From NCBI RefSeq assembly GCF_963678635.1, contig NC_087062.1, positions 32,324,704 to 32,388,703 of the forward strand: a stretch of 64,000 nt of DNA. Reading direction: 5' to 3'. The DNA comes from Symsagittifera roscoffensis. Taxonomy: Eukaryota; Xenacoelomorpha; Acoela; Convolutidae. The translations under genes were made by a program, and so were the position numbers. The notes below the pieces were generated by a model. That model was not told the origin of the DNA, did no database searches, and saw nothing but the letters and a program-made list of their open reading frames with translations. Shown one piece after another: positions 11,470 through 23,650 of the stretch. Positions within the stretch are counted from its first letter, which is position 1; the number at the start of each line of letters is the position of its first letter.

Positions 11470-11954
11470 ATATGTGCTACCTCCGGTAATTACTTCCCGG
11501 GACAAGGTGCTCAAAAATTGGTATGTTTTGACCGTATCGTCAAAATTTTGGTATGTTGCGACTTTCTCGACCCAACAAAAAATAGTTTGAGTTTGTTTGG
11601 CCCAGTTCGGATATCTTTCTAATTTCTTGACCAAAAATTGATATATTTCGATTTTCTCGATCTACTCGGCCGACATTTTCAAAAAATGATTGTGCTGATT
11701 GCAAGTTACCGTAAGAGGTCTTTTCTGAGCATGTTTTTTCGGATCTGCTTCCATGTACTAGAAATAGTTAAAATTTTCAAAAGAATTATATATATATTTT
11801 TAAAAAAAATAGTTGTGCTAGACCTAATTTGACTGTTAACAAGTGAGATCCTGCAAGTGTAGTAAGTGACTCTCTGAAAGGGCACCACATCTAGCGTCAC
11901 TTATAATAAAAAGATATTCCAAAAATGCCACACATCAAGGTTCCCCGAGGTCCC

Positions 11955-12548
11955 AGAGTCGAGGCTCCAGACTCATGTCCGACTTTGTGGGTCGCGCCTG
12001 ATTTAGACTCAAGTTGCTGCAGTTTGAATCTGGAAACTCTGTCATGAGTCGACTTGTGGGTCGCCATAGACTCGACATACCAAAATTTGGTCGCGAAAGT
12101 CTGGACATACCAGAATTTGGTCGCTAAAATTTAGACATAAAGTCGCGCGAACGTTTGGAAAATGTCTGTCCAGACTTTTGAGACCAAATTTTGGTAAAAC
12201 CAGACTTTCGTGACCTGGGTTCGGCGAATCGCGCCGTCTCCGCCTTGGTCTGGAAAATCGCACCGTCTCAACCTTGGTCGGGAAAGTCTCTCAGTCTCCA
12301 TCTCGGTCGCGAAAGTCGGGCCGTCTTCATTTCGATTGAGAAAGTCTTGAAATGACTAAGATTGGTCGCGCTGTTTCCTGAAACACGCTGGTTGAGCCGT
12401 CTCCGCCTTGGTCGCGAAAGTCGAGCTGAGTTTTTCGGTCGCCAAAGTCTGGAAATGGCAAAACTTGCTCGCAAAAGTCCAAAGTCAAAAATACCAAATA
12501 CAGGTCGCAATATTTCTGGGCACCTCCGATTCGGCCATGAAAGTTACG
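11955..12548. repeat. GTCGCGAAAGTCTGG minisatellite, copy 1
   Basis: Degenerate tandem units of about 28-35 bp built around GGTCGCGAAAGTCTGGA and an AAATTTTGG spacer. A middle stretch has units in the opposite orientation (CCAGACTTTCGTGACC near 12200). CG-rich compared with its surroundings. Overlapping frames on both strands here are repeat artefacts. Confidence 0.75.
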
Positions 12549-12557
12549 AAAGAAAAC

Positions 12558-12576
12558 CATTTCTGTCAGTGCGGGT
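12558..12576 (-). repeat. Solo inverted end of the ATCGATTTAAAT element family
   Basis: CCATTTCTGTCAGTGCGGG, reverse-complemented, matches the terminal repeat of the element at 15392-16567 (CCCGC..TGACAGAAATGG). It lies where homology between the two 2.86-kb units breaks off, so an element or deletion endpoint is likely there. Confidence 0.55.
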
Positions 12577-12805
12577 TGCTTAACGACCTTGCAATCGCTA
12601 TTGCGCAACTTAGAAAAAACGGGCAGAGAATCATTGACTTCATTTGGAGAAAAGAAAACGAATTTTTCAGACAATCATCGAATTGAGTAGAGAGATAAAT
12701 CATTTTAAAGCCTTTTCAGTCGTGATTCGAACGACTTCAAAATTTTTCTAAAATTTGTCCGAGTTTTGAGGAAAATGATTTAAAACTTTTCGTTTTTTTT
12801 TTTCA

Positions 12806-15306
12806 ATTTTGACCAAATAAATCGATCGAGCAGGCTTACGAGAGCTTAATTATGCCTACACTGGGCCTTAAAATTTAAATTTAAGCAAGTAAAATGATTT
12901 CCGCAGTTTTTATCAGCTCCGAATTGCAAATCAAAATTGAATAGCAAATTTTGTTTTTCTAGTATTTATATAATGGTCAAATATGTTTAAATAATGGTTT
13001 TACTTCAGAGCTTTTTATCTCACCACTCAAAGAATGCAGTAATTTAAATGATTTTTTTTTGTTTTTTGGAGACTATGGTCGGAACATTCTGCGCTAATTG
13101 CATAGCAACCGGCTCTCCCGGTTCATTTCTGCATTCAGTCTAATCAGTTCACCATTTTTTTCATCAATCAACTCCTGTCAACAAGCAAATTTGCTCGTGG
13201 TAGGAATTATCTACTGTTTGTAGCTGTGGCAGGCAATGAATGAACTATTTTTAGCAAGTAAAAAAACGTGTTTCAGATAAGATACAAAAGTGAAACCATG
13301 GTCGACTCTTTGTTTGACGACAAAGCATGGTCAAAGACACCGTGGATAACTAGCATCGACTAGTTGAATAAGTAAGTGTCCCACGAAGCACAATGGGGTC
13401 CCCAGTGACGACTGGTAAGACAAAAAGCGAATGTGCAGTGAAAGGCAAGGAAAGGAGAATTAGTTACAAGTAGCAATGAGTACAACCGAAGGACATGTTG
13501 AGGAAAGCCATTAGAGTCTGGTTTGATTAAAAATGACTCTACCGCAAAAAGCACGCGAAAACGGTAGAAAAGACTGGATTTTGTCAGTTAATTAGGTTGA
13601 TAATTTTCACATAGAGAATTAGCCCATAAAAAATTGCTGGTAATCAATTGATACAAAAAAAATTCAACTTGCAGGAAGCCTGCTTTTGATATTGAACATG
13701 TAGTTTTTGTCCTACGATGCCATAGCATCGAATTATTCCTATTGAAACACAGCGCTTTTTAAAAAAAAAATGTTGTGCGTGAATATTACAGAAAAAATTT
13801 ATGTTGTTTATAGGATTAAAAAACATTTAAAAAATTAAAAATTAAACTTCTAGTTCCTTTTGTAAATTTTTGGTAATTTTAAGATCATTTTTCTTGAAGA
13901 TCAATTTGAAAAACTTATGAAATCTACTGCCTTTTTTGTCAAGTACTTAGTTTAATAGTGGGTCATTATGAGAAAAACTAAGTAAACTCTATTTAAACAT
14001 CAATTCAAGAATAGCTCAAAATATCAGAAAATTTGTACATTCATGCCTTTTTTGAGAAAATTAGCAGCTGAACTTTATAGTAGTACTGCTTGGATTGTAT
14101 TACTTCTAGATATCCACGAGGGATAGGACCAACATACGAGCTGTACAGCTCATCACGGCAAACCGCTGTTGTGCCCCTGCTTAAGAACTACATGCAATTT
14201 TTTTGGTTATTTTTCTGGGCTGGGTAATGTTGCCTCACCCTCAAGCAACGAGCACGGATCATGGTGGGCCTCAAACATCCGACCTTTCGATTGAGAGGCG
14301 GAGACGTAACCACTTCACCACTGCTCCCCATATGTGCTACCTCCGGTAATTACTTCCCGGGACAAGGTGCTCAAAAATTGGTATGTTTTGACCGTATCGT
14401 CAAAATTTTGGTATGTTGCGACTTTCTCGACCCAACAAAAAATAGTTTGAGTTTGTTTGGCCCAGTTCGGATATCTTTCTAATTTCTTGACCAAAAATTG
14501 ATATATTTCGATTTTCTCGATCGACTCGGCTGACATTTTCAAAAAATGATTGTGCTGATTGCAAGTTACCGTAAGAGGTCTTTTCTGAGCATGTTTTTTC
14601 GGATCTGCTTCCATGTACTAGAAATAGTTAAAATTTTCAAAAGAATTATATATATATTTTTAAAAAAATAGTTGTGCTAGACCTGTTTTGACTGTTAACA
14701 AGTGAGATCCTGCAAGTGTAGTAAGTGACTCTCTGAAAGGGCACCACATCTAGCGTCACTTATAATAAAAAGATATTCCAAAAATGCCACACATCAAGGT
14801 TCCCCGAGGTCCCAGAGTCGAGGCTCCAGACTCATGTCCGACTTTGTGGTCGCGAAAGTCTGGACATACCAGAATTTGGTCGCTTAAATTTAGACATAAA
14901 TTCGCGCGAACGTTTGGAAAGTGTCTGTCCAGACTTTTGAGACCAAATTTTGGTAAAACCAGACTTTCGTGACCTGGGTTCGGCGAATCGCGCCGTCTCC
15001 GCCTTGGTCTGGAAAATCGCACCGTCTCAACCTTGGTCGGGAAAGTCTCTCAGTCTTCATCTCGGTCGCGAAAGTCGGGCCGTCTTCATTTCGATTGAGA
15101 AAGTCTTGAAATGACTAAGATTGGTCGCGCTGTTTCCTGAGACACGCTGGTTGAGCCGTCTCCGCCTTGGTCGCGAAAGTCGAGCTGAGTTTTTCGGTCG
15201 CCAAAGTCTGGAAATGGCAAAACTTGCTCGCAAAAGTCCAAAGTCAAAAATACCAAATACAGGTCGCAATATTTCTGGGCACCTCCGTTTCGGCCATGAA
15301 AGTTAC
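12806..15306 (+). repeat. 2.86-kb repeat unit, copy 2
   Basis: Direct repeat of 9948-12548. Small substitutions and the deletion of about 100 bp (near 14848) show the two are not a trivial base-for-base duplicate. The interval 12577-12805 between the copies is AT-rich and unassigned. Copy 1 probably also extended leftward into the gap. Confidence 0.9.
14042..14329 (-). mobile_element. tRNA-headed SINE (family T), in 2.86-kb unit copy 2
   Basis: Collinear with 11182-11469 at an offset of 2860 bp. The head on the minus strand is almost unchanged. A few substitutions are present in the tail, where the copy differs at several positions from copy 1 (about 14118-14200). Confidence 0.6.
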
Positions 15307-15391
15307 GACGGATCATTGTGATCGCGAAAGTCTGGAATTGCGGAGTTTCGGTCGCGAAAGTCACATGTCAAAATATTGTCACGAAAGTCTG
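14815..15391. repeat. GTCGCGAAAGTCTGG minisatellite, copy 2
   Basis: Same array as 11955-12548, extended to the right by extra units (GTGATCGCGAAAGTCTGGAA and similar at about 15325-15390). It is interrupted by the fold-back element at 15392-16567 and resumes as TGGACATGTCG...CGCGAAAGTCTGG at 16568-16602. Confidence 0.75.
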
Positions 15392-16567
15392 CCCGCTTTG
15401 ACAGAAATGGTTTCCGGTCGATTTAACTTGATTTTAAATCGATTTTAAATCGATCCAAATCGATTAACCATGTACATTTTACGAACTTAAATGGATTTTA
15501 AATCGATTTAAATCGATCTTTTTGAAAATTCTAAATCGATTTAAGTGTCTAAAAAATCGATTCAAATCGATTTCGATGGATTTTCCGACTCACTAAAATC
15601 CATCCGAATCTCACTTAAATCGATCAGAATCTCACTTAAATCCATTTTAAATCGATTTAAATCGATCTTTTTGAACATTTTAAATCAATTTAAGTGTCTA
15701 AAAAATCGATTTAAATCGGTTTCGATGGATTTTCCGACACACTAAAATAGATTTTTTTTGCTAACAGGACGAAAAAACATACCTTTTGAAAAATTGTTGG
15801 AAATTTTTATTCTCGATTTTTAAATGTAAACACTCGTGCCAGATTTTAAAGAATTCAATAAAATTATCCACATAAATCATTTTCAAGCACGAAAAGAGGC
15901 AATGAAATTATAGAAAATTGTTGTAAAACAGATTTTGCAAAATCCTATGTAACAAACAAGAAAAAGGTCAGAATAAATTAAAATTTGATCTCGTTAATAT
16001 GCAATTATATCATAGAAAGATATGATAATGAATCAGATTTTGTGCAAAACTTATAAAACGAAGCAAGAAAAGGGTCAATATAGATCAATTTTTGAACTCA
16101 AAATATGCAAGAAAATCAAAGAATTTTATCGATATTTTGGTCTTTTTATTTGGTCTTTGTTATGCTACAATACGCTATGGATGTAAAATGAAAAATGATA
16201 GGCAATGAATAAATGCAATCAAATTTAAAAACTGATAAATCTCAAATAAAAAAATTGATTTAAATCGATTTAAATCCGTTTTAATCCCCTTAAATTTAGA
16301 AACAAAATCAGACTGGAAAATGCATTTAAAATGATTTAAAATTGATTCGGATCAATTATTTTTAGCTGGGATTTAAGATCAGTTTAAATCAAGTTTAAAT
16401 CGAGCCAAATCAATCTTCATCTTTTTTGTTTTATCTTCGTACTTTTTTCATTTTAAAATCGATCTAAAATTAATCAACGTACATTTTTCATGCTAAAATC
16501 GATCTAAATTTAATCAACGTACTTTTTTATTCTAAAATCAATCCTAATCCATTTTTGTCAGCGCGGG
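15392..16567. mobile_element. Fold-back/MITE-like element rich in ATCGATTTAAAT
   Basis: Terminal inverted repeats of 19 bp: CCCGCTTTGACAGAAATGG on the left and CCCGCGCTGACAAAAATGG (reverse complement) on the right, with 16 of 19 positions matching. The interior at both ends is built from ATCGATTT and TTTAAATCGAT units, including a tandem duplication of about 150 bp near 15491 and 15642. No coding sequence is visible; the frame at 15545-15745 is repeat. Removing the element plus one flanking TG restores an uninterrupted minisatellite unit (GTCTGGACATG), which supports insertion with a 2-bp TG duplication. Confidence 0.65.
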
Positions 16568-16624
16568 TGGACATGTCGAAAAATTGTCGCGAAAGTCTGG
16601 ATGCGAGTTTAGGACCTCGACCCG

Positions 16625-16870
16625 ATAGTCACTCGTGGGACACATAATTCTCTAGCTAGTTGTTACTAGTTTTCCATGGTGTCTTTCTCGGTACTTGAAA
16701 GTGTCAAACAAACAGTTGACACTTGCCCTCACCGCCGTATCTCGCGTGAAACCCTTTTTTATAATTGCTACTAATAGCTCATTCATTGTCTCCCGGGTGC
16801 AATTCCTTAAAATTTTCGGGAGTAGCCGATCTTCTTCTTCTTAATTGGTTCGCTTTTGTTGCCCGGCAAC
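16625..16870 (-). repeat. Inverted, diverged partial copy of the 2.86-kb unit
   Basis: CGTGGGACAC, ACTAGTT.TCCA.GGTGTCTTT, GTCAAACAAA and TAG.TCATTCATTG occur in the same order as in the reverse complement of about 10245-10525 (and 13100-13385). The match is patchy but collinear over about 240 bp. Together with the two forward units it forms an inverted arrangement around the minisatellite. Confidence 0.5.
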
Positions 16871-16873
16871 ATA

Positions 16874-17092
16874 ATGGCCCAAAGCTATCAAACTTTGAAA
16901 CAAGAGCACAGTGGATATAGTTCGAAGGGAGAACTCAAACATCAATTGATAATCGGAATTGCATCTTCAGAGAAAATTGACAATGGAAAACTTGATGAAT
17001 TGGTTGTTTTTATTGCACAAAAAAAAATTCAGACTCCTGTATTTGGTAATTTAATTTTTTTCTCTAGAACTGCTAGAGATAACAGCGAGTAG
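16874..17092 (+). CDS. Unrecognised short ORF, possible first exon
   Basis: ATG at 16874 in a purine-rich context (ACATAATGG) opens a 72-residue frame beginning MAQSYQTLKQEHSGY. Its composition is protein-like up to about residue 58 (KIDNGKLDELVVFIAQKK). After VFGN it turns into low-complexity sequence. I recognise no domain. It may be a first exon whose donor lies near 17043 (TTTGGTAATT), a transposon fragment, or chance. No partner exons could be identified downstream. Confidence 0.25.
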   Translation: MAQSYQTLKQEHSGYSSKGELKHQLIIGIASSEKIDNGKLDELVVFIAQKKIQTPVFGNLIFFSRTARDNSE

Positions 17093-17442
17093 ATTATAGA
17101 AAAGAATAGTAAAAAAAGACGCTCTCAGAACTTTTGTTTTTGTATGCTGTCTATTATAAAACGCTTAATTGTGTTTTCTTTTCTATTTATTGTTTTTGTC
17201 GAGAAGTTATCAAGTTTACACCTTAGTTACCTTAATTTAACTCAGTCAAAATTAAAACTGAGGTAAAGCCAACTAAATATTTACGTCACTTATCTTAAGT
17301 ACAGTCCCTAAGTTCCTAGTTAGCTGAGGTGATATAACATATAATTTTCGGGTGTGCACACAGAAGTTGCGATCAAAGTTGCAAGTGAATATACCTCAAT
17401 AATGGATATACCTCAATAAAGTTGCGAGTGGATATACCTCAA

Positions 17443-17474
17443 TAACCTTCTGTAACTTTTGTCACAGAAGGTTA
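17443..17474. repeat. Perfect hairpin with 11-bp arms
   Basis: TAACCTTCTGT and ACAGAAGGTTA are exact inverted repeats around a 10-nt loop. The hairpin directly follows three direct copies of (G)ATATACCTCAATA at about 17389-17445. No terminator-like or gene context is visible. Confidence 0.8.
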
Positions 17475-18600
17475 ACTTTGCCAGAATTGTGGCCATAGTT
17501 TTTCTGCAAGTGTTTGTTATTAATGTAAAGCTAACAATATTTTTGTGAGAAACAAAAATTAAAAAGCCTTTTAATATGCAAGCAAAAAACCTCATTCTAG
17601 GTTCCACTCAGTAGCTCACATCTCTTGAGATTTAGTAGACGAATCTCTGGTCTTGATTCGGTCAGTGAGACCCGATAGTTTTTTCTGTTTTTATTTTCCT
17701 GTACTTGTTTTTTAGAGTAAAATAGGTAACATTCTGTCATTTCCAACTTTATCAATTCTCAAGGTAATTTTCAATTTGATTATAATAACGAGAATTGCAG
17801 CTTACTCGTCGTCCTTCGCCTAATCCGCTATGTTACTTTGTGCTTTCATTTACGCATGAAAAAAGAAAATGCAACTTGATGCGTTTTATTTGATGCTGAA
17901 CTGTCTTCTGTGATTTAAAACTGATTTTGTCATGTATATCAGAACACCGGAAAAAACTTCATGTAATCCAAAATCTTTTGATTTCTGAAAATCAATTATG
18001 AGTGAACTATCCAAAATATCCGCCTTAATTTGATAACTACTTTTGTCAGAACTGAGTAAAAATAGCAGAACGCGGAACATCTTGCTTTTAAATCATTTGT
18101 TCTTCTCAAACTTTAGGATTAGTTCGCGAAGTCACCGATTCAAAAACTTCCATTTTCAAGCTGATGGAATAATAAAAGTCAGTAATTTAGCAAAGTTTTA
18201 GGAGTAAACTCTTTCGAGATTGAATCGATTATCACTCTTGTGCTTGGCGGGTCTTAAATTCAAATCCTCTATACGGTCGCCGTAGTGACTCTTTTCATTA
18301 TTAAAGAACCAAATGGTGGCCAAAAAAGATGTGGCAACAAAAATCAAATTTGAATAAAGCTCAGGTTGATTGCTCAACGCGCTTTCGAATTTCAACTTTG
18401 CGAAGAATTTCATCAATTTATGAAAAATATTGAACGAAAACTATTTTTTTAGTAATCAATTTTAACTTACGCTGACTTCTTGAGAATAAGTTCAGAAGTC
18501 TTTTAAAAATCAAATTCATTAAGTGCTCTGAAAAAGCTCGCCAAACGCAATTATTTTTTTTCGCACAGTGGTTAAATCTATCAATCAAAAAGCAAACATT
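17475..18600. other. No recognisable gene
   Basis: AT-rich sequence. Minus-strand frames at 17413-17607, 17886-18080 and 18198-18416 have no recognisable domain and no supporting splice pattern. Confidence 0.45.
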
Positions 18601-21600
18601 TGAAATTTTACTTCAGAAGTTTTTGATTCTGCCAATTGATGTGTTGCCTTGACAGTTTTTCTATCATTTTTGCATGCAAAACAACAGTATACTTTTGTTC
18701 TTTTTAATAGCTGCTCTATTTTTGGTTTGAAGAGAACAATAACATAAATTATTTTGCGCCTGCCCTATTTGTGAAAATTTTTTAATTTATAAAAATTTTG
18801 AAATTGGTATCTTGTAAATGTTTATACGCAGAAATTTTCTTTAAAAAATTTAAACTTGCTTAAGATTTTTTATTTTAATGGTTTTTTTTCAAAACCATGC
18901 AACAATGTAGTTTCCTTGTTCCTAGAGTTTTTCTGTTTCTTAGGAGAAAAAAAAGAATGTAAATTACTTGTATAAACATTATTTCTTGAATAATTTTGCA
19001 ATTACTAAAAACATCAATACTGCTAAATTGTAATTGCTTTTTACGCAGTTATTTTTTTCGAAATGCTTTTCATTGTTTTTGAAAATCAAGCATTTTGTTT
19101 TAAAACTATGGTATTTATTGGGTTCTAATGTGAGTGCAGGCTTTTTTAGAATTTTTTTAATAATCAAAATATATTAAGTATTGGAAATATATTCAAAATT
19201 TATAAAATGCTTTTGAAAAATTCGCAAAATGTATTTAATTTTTCTCAAACAATCTGAGTCGTTTAATTTTGAAAAATTATTTATAAATTTACTGTAATAA
19301 TGTTTGATTCTGCGATCTCATTAGATGTCTTGGCAGTTTTCTTATCACTCTTGTGGAAAACGTTTCAAAAGAACGAGATACTCTCGTTGTTTTTAAACGG
19401 ATGTTCTTTTTTTTGTAAATAGAAAGGAACCAGATTTCAATACATTTTTTATATACAATTTCTTGAAAATAACTTTACAGTTTATGAAAACACTGAATTT
19501 GGCAGGTTGTAACTGATTTTTTTGCGGTAAATTTTTTTAAAAGAGTGAGCTTTGCTTCAAAATCATTCAACAAGATAGCTTCATTGATTCTAGAATGGTT
19601 GTTTTTTGTTAGGAGAGAGGAACTAGAATGTAAATTATTTTTCAAAAATTATATTTCGTACAATTTTTTACAATTTTTAAAAACATCAAAATTGGCAAAC
19701 TAACTGCTTATTAGGCAAAAATTTGCTCAAAGGACAAGTTTCAATCTTTTTCAAAATCATGCATGTCTTTAAAGTATTCCACCTTTTGCTGTTCTAAAGT
19801 GATTGCGTGCCAATGTTTATTATGTTTTTCAAAACTTTACCTTTTCTGCTGTATTGGGTGCTATTAAATGTCAGTGGAAAAATTATGGAAATGTTTTGTT
19901 TTTTGAGTTTTGTTTCCAGTCAATAGTGCTAAGCCAGTAACAACAAAAGTATTAAAATCCCCACTTTTTGTATCTTTTTCAAAATCGTGACAAATTAGAA
20001 TTTTGTGATTCTTATTCGCTAAACTGTTGAGTTTTGTTTAACAATCATGCATTTTGTTCTGAAAATTTAATTGTTCTAAGATGAATGCGTGCCAATATTT
20101 AGTAATTTTGCCGTGATTTGAATGCAAAAAAAAATTAAAAATAATTTTGCTGTCATCATGTTCATTGTTTATTATTGTTAAAAAGTTTTAAGTGCCACTT
20201 GATATTATTTTCAAAGTTTTTGCGTGCCAACGTTTAATACTTTTTTGACAGCTTTTATTTTTTTGCTCGATTGAAAATTTAGTTTATTTGTGAAGACATT
20301 TTAAAACTCTATTTGTCGTGATTGCTGTATAACTGGAAAAAAATCTTGTACAATCATCATGGCCAAGGATTTGATTTTCTAAAAAAACTAAGACAAGAGT
20401 ATGACCGCCATTTTTTTCTTATTTTACTTTTCAGAAAAAAAAATAATTTTTTCAGCCATATTTTTATTTATACCTGCAGTTTTTTATCTAATTCAGCCGC
20501 CATTTACTTAGAAAATCCAAATTCAGTAGCAGAAAAAAAAATATTTTGGAAATTTTTCTCCCTTCTACGAAAAATAAGACAAAATAGGACTTACGTTTCT
20601 TAAAGAACATTATTCTAGGCTGGAAAAAAGACTTGTGAACAAGAAAATTCGAAATGGCTAACCATAGTTTTTAACTTTTGTGAAAAAAATGATAAGAAAT
20701 ATTCCGAAAAAAACAATCTTAAATAAAAATTATGAATTTAGTGTGATTTTTTAGCGATAAAAACTTTTCCTTGACAAATAATCAACTAACCAAATACCGC
20801 CCAATTTTTCTTTTTGGTCCAATTATCTAGCTATACTTTAGAAAACAGTTTCAACCAATATATGTCAAGTTTCAGCACTGAATTTCTAGCAGTTGTTGAG
20901 AAAACGGCGGAAACTATTTGAAAAAATTTTGTTCAATTCACAACTTGAGAACTCAACGTTGCACGTTCTATGTCCGGTGACTAGAAAAAAGCGTTTTGTA
21001 GTTAGAAAAAAATGTTAGACTACAAAAAACGTTTTGTAATCAAAAAGCTGTTTCTCAAAATATACTTAAGAATGAAAGCTGCGTTTTACCAATTCCGGCA
21101 TATAAAAAATAACTACTTAAAAATGCAGAATATTCAATCAGGGGATGTAACTTTTAATGACTTTTTAATCTGTGATATAAAATCAAAATGCAGACGTTAA
21201 AAACTTTAATCTCATTTTTGAATTTTCACGGATGACAAATGTATTTTTGAGAATTTGTGACGTGCAGACAAACTTTACTAAAAAAACAGTTGTTTCTCAA
21301 AATAGTATTTTCAAGGATGACAAGTACATTTTACCAACTCAAGCGTTTGATTAATATAAACTGCTCAAAATTGTTTAAAGTGGGGGAAGGTTTAGTTTAA
21401 TGACAATTTTTGTTCTCGAATACTGTAGCGGATTATAAACATCAGTAGTTTACCAACGTTTTGGGACTGAGTTTTTTCCAAAAAAAAAATTGATCATCAA
21501 TCTGCGAGATTTTGAAAGAAGAATTAGTAGAAATTCTGAACTTCACTCTCCTTGAATGGAAAGTCAATTTAAACAAAAGCCATATAAAAATCCAGGACCA

Positions 21601-23650
21601 ATTGCAGAAAAATTTACGGCTTAAAAATACTTCAGCGTTAAGGGAAAATTACTTAAAAGAGAGGATTAGAAATAAACTAACAACACCACTATTTAAGAGT
21701 AGTTTTCAATGTCAATTTTTCAAAAAAAAAATTTTGTCAATTACCCGGGTTGACCTCCATACAAAAAATGCTTATCATAGAAATCCATTCAAAAAAATGC
21801 TTATCATACAGTTCCATGCATGGGTTCTGTGGAAAAAATGGTTATCATAGGATTTCTATTTATGAAAATCGTATGATACGCATTTTTTCCAATGTACTTT
21901 TTTTTCAGAAAACCTTAAAGAACAATTTTCTTGGCAAGTTTAAATGAGCTTTAATCGTTTTCTGATTAAGTTAGATCAAATTGATCCTTTTTTTCCGACA
22001 AATCATACAATTTTCTTTCTCTAAAAATGGTATGGTAGGGATTTTTTTCCATAAACAAATTTTTTATTAACAAAAAAACTCTTCAAAAAAAGATTTAGGC
22101 AAGTTCAAATGAGCTTAAATTGTTTTTTTTTATGATTCGAAATCATTTAGACGTTTGGAGTTTTTTGGACAAAAAATGTTTATCATATGTTTTCCATTTT
22201 ATGAAAACGTCAAGATAAACATTTTTTTAAGAATCAAAATATTTTGTACATAACTTTTTAGAAAAACTTCACCAGTTTTGGCTGGACAGAAGCTGACGGT
22301 GTTAAATTTGAATAATCTTTATCTAGTTTTTTTTATACAAAGTAAATTAAAGCTGCAGCCCGCTATTTCTCTATGAAAAAAATAATAATGCGGAGGTGAT
22401 CTTACACCTCATCTCGAATGAAAATTTATTAATCAAAAATTTTATTTTTCACTTTGAATTTGGCTGCTCGACCGGCTTTGCAAAATTTTTCAGAATCTTC
22501 GACCAAATTTTGATAATTTCATAGAGGGAAGCTCTGATAATTTGCTCTTGGTCTATGCAAAGTTTTTCTCCAAGATCTCAGTGAAAATTGTTCAAAATCA
22601 TCCTTGAAAACAGGCAGTTTAAAGAGAAAGAACCTGAATTTGCGCTTAGCTTTGTCTACTAGTGAATAGGGGCAGGAAAGTTAAGAAGATCTAAAAACGA
22701 AGATTAAACTTGAACAAAGAGTTAACTTTTACAGTTAACTTTTTCTTGAGAAAAGTAACAAAACTGAATTATCCATCTAAAATGCAATGAAGTGCAATAA
22801 AATTGAAGGACGCATTAAAGAACGCACTTAATAGTCAAATTTGTCATATAATAACTATGAACGCAGAACAAATTTTTCTTCGTAATATTGCTCTATAATT
22901 GTTTCAGTTTGCCATCTGATGAGTTTTTTTAGCAATTTTCCATCAATTTTGTAAACAACGTTGCAAAACAACAAAACATTTTCGTTGTTTTTAAAAAATT
23001 TTTGTCTATTATTGTTCGCAGAAATAATATAAAACGTAAAATACTTCAATTTATTAAAATTTTGTAATTTTTTGAAACCATTTTTAATAATTTTTTATTG
23101 TTTTTCAAAACCCTGCATTACGTTTTTCAACCAATAGATGTTTTAGTTGTTCTAACGTGATTACGATTACGTGCCACTTTTTAGTATTTTTTCAAAATTT
23201 CTCTCTGCTAGGTTGAGAGCTATTGACTGTTATAGAATGAAAAAAACACTTTGGCGTAGGGTCCGTTTTTCAAACTTGTGTTCAGTCAATGGACACTACC
23301 TCAAGGAAAACATGTAATAGTCAATTGTGGTATGATCTTAAAGCCCTATTTGTCGTGATTCGGATTCATAAAGAAAAAATAAACATCTTCTCTCAATATG
23401 GCTTATTGTTTTGGTTTTCTAACTAAAGCAGACGAGAGGCTGGCCTCCCTCTACAATACTAACATTTTTACTATCTAAATGTTGAGTTTATGTCAGACAA
23501 AATACTTCTAATGCAAGCAGTTTTTTCTACAGCAGTTAGTCGCCATTGACTAAGTAAAAACAAAATTTAGGAATGAAAAAAAAAGTTATATTGAAACTGA
23601 GAATTTTCAATCCTCGCTATCTTTTTTCTTTTTTGTAGAGAATAAAGTAA
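18600..23650. repeat. Diverged large repeats in AT-rich DNA
   Basis: Recurring anchors in the same order show old duplication. GATGTNTTGNCNNGNCAGTTTT-type segments lie at 18639, 19323 and 22917. TTCTAA.GTGA.TGCGTGCCAA..TTTA lies at about 19793, 20072, 20218 and 23153. CTATTTGTCGTGATT lies at about 20308 and 23346. The blocks 19.1-20.6 and 22.9-23.6 kb look like diverged copies of one unit. No gene is supported in the whole interval. Frames such as 20322-20603 or 21512-21850 are not recognisable. Confidence 0.45.
21744..22260. mobile_element. Truncated relative of the CCCGGG-ended element
   Basis: CCCGGGTTGACCTCCATAC followed by AAAAAATGCTTATCATA matches the ends of the element at 960-1774. 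The AATGCTTATCATA motif, and its reverse complement GTATGATACGCATT, recurs several times up to about 22220. No matching right end with CCCGGG was found, so this copy is rearranged or truncated. Confidence 0.4.

Larger units (their letters stand above)
9948..12548 (+). repeat. 2.86-kb repeat unit, copy 1
   Basis: It starts at the gap edge (ATTTTGACCAAATAAATC) and is collinear with 12806-15306 at an offset of 2858-2860 bp, with only scattered substitutions. Relative to copy 2 it carries about 100 extra bp near 11988-12085. It contains a family-T SINE (minus strand) and a GTCGCGAAAGTCTGG minisatellite. Homology ends at about 12548 within AAAGTTACGA. No plausible gene lies inside; the paired short frames at about 11401 and 14261 are just the SINE read backwards. 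Confidence 0.9.

Noticed and set aside
11401-11622. Identical 73-residue open frames at 11401 and 14261
   Set aside because: They are the tRNA-headed SINE and adjacent repeat read on the opposite strand, duplicated with the 2.86-kb unit; there is no independent sign of a gene.
12042-12686. Overlapping open frames on both strands with Arg/Ser/Pro-rich peptides (also at 14756-15448)
   Set aside because: They follow the GTCGCGAAAGTCTGG minisatellite, whose units stay open in several frames.
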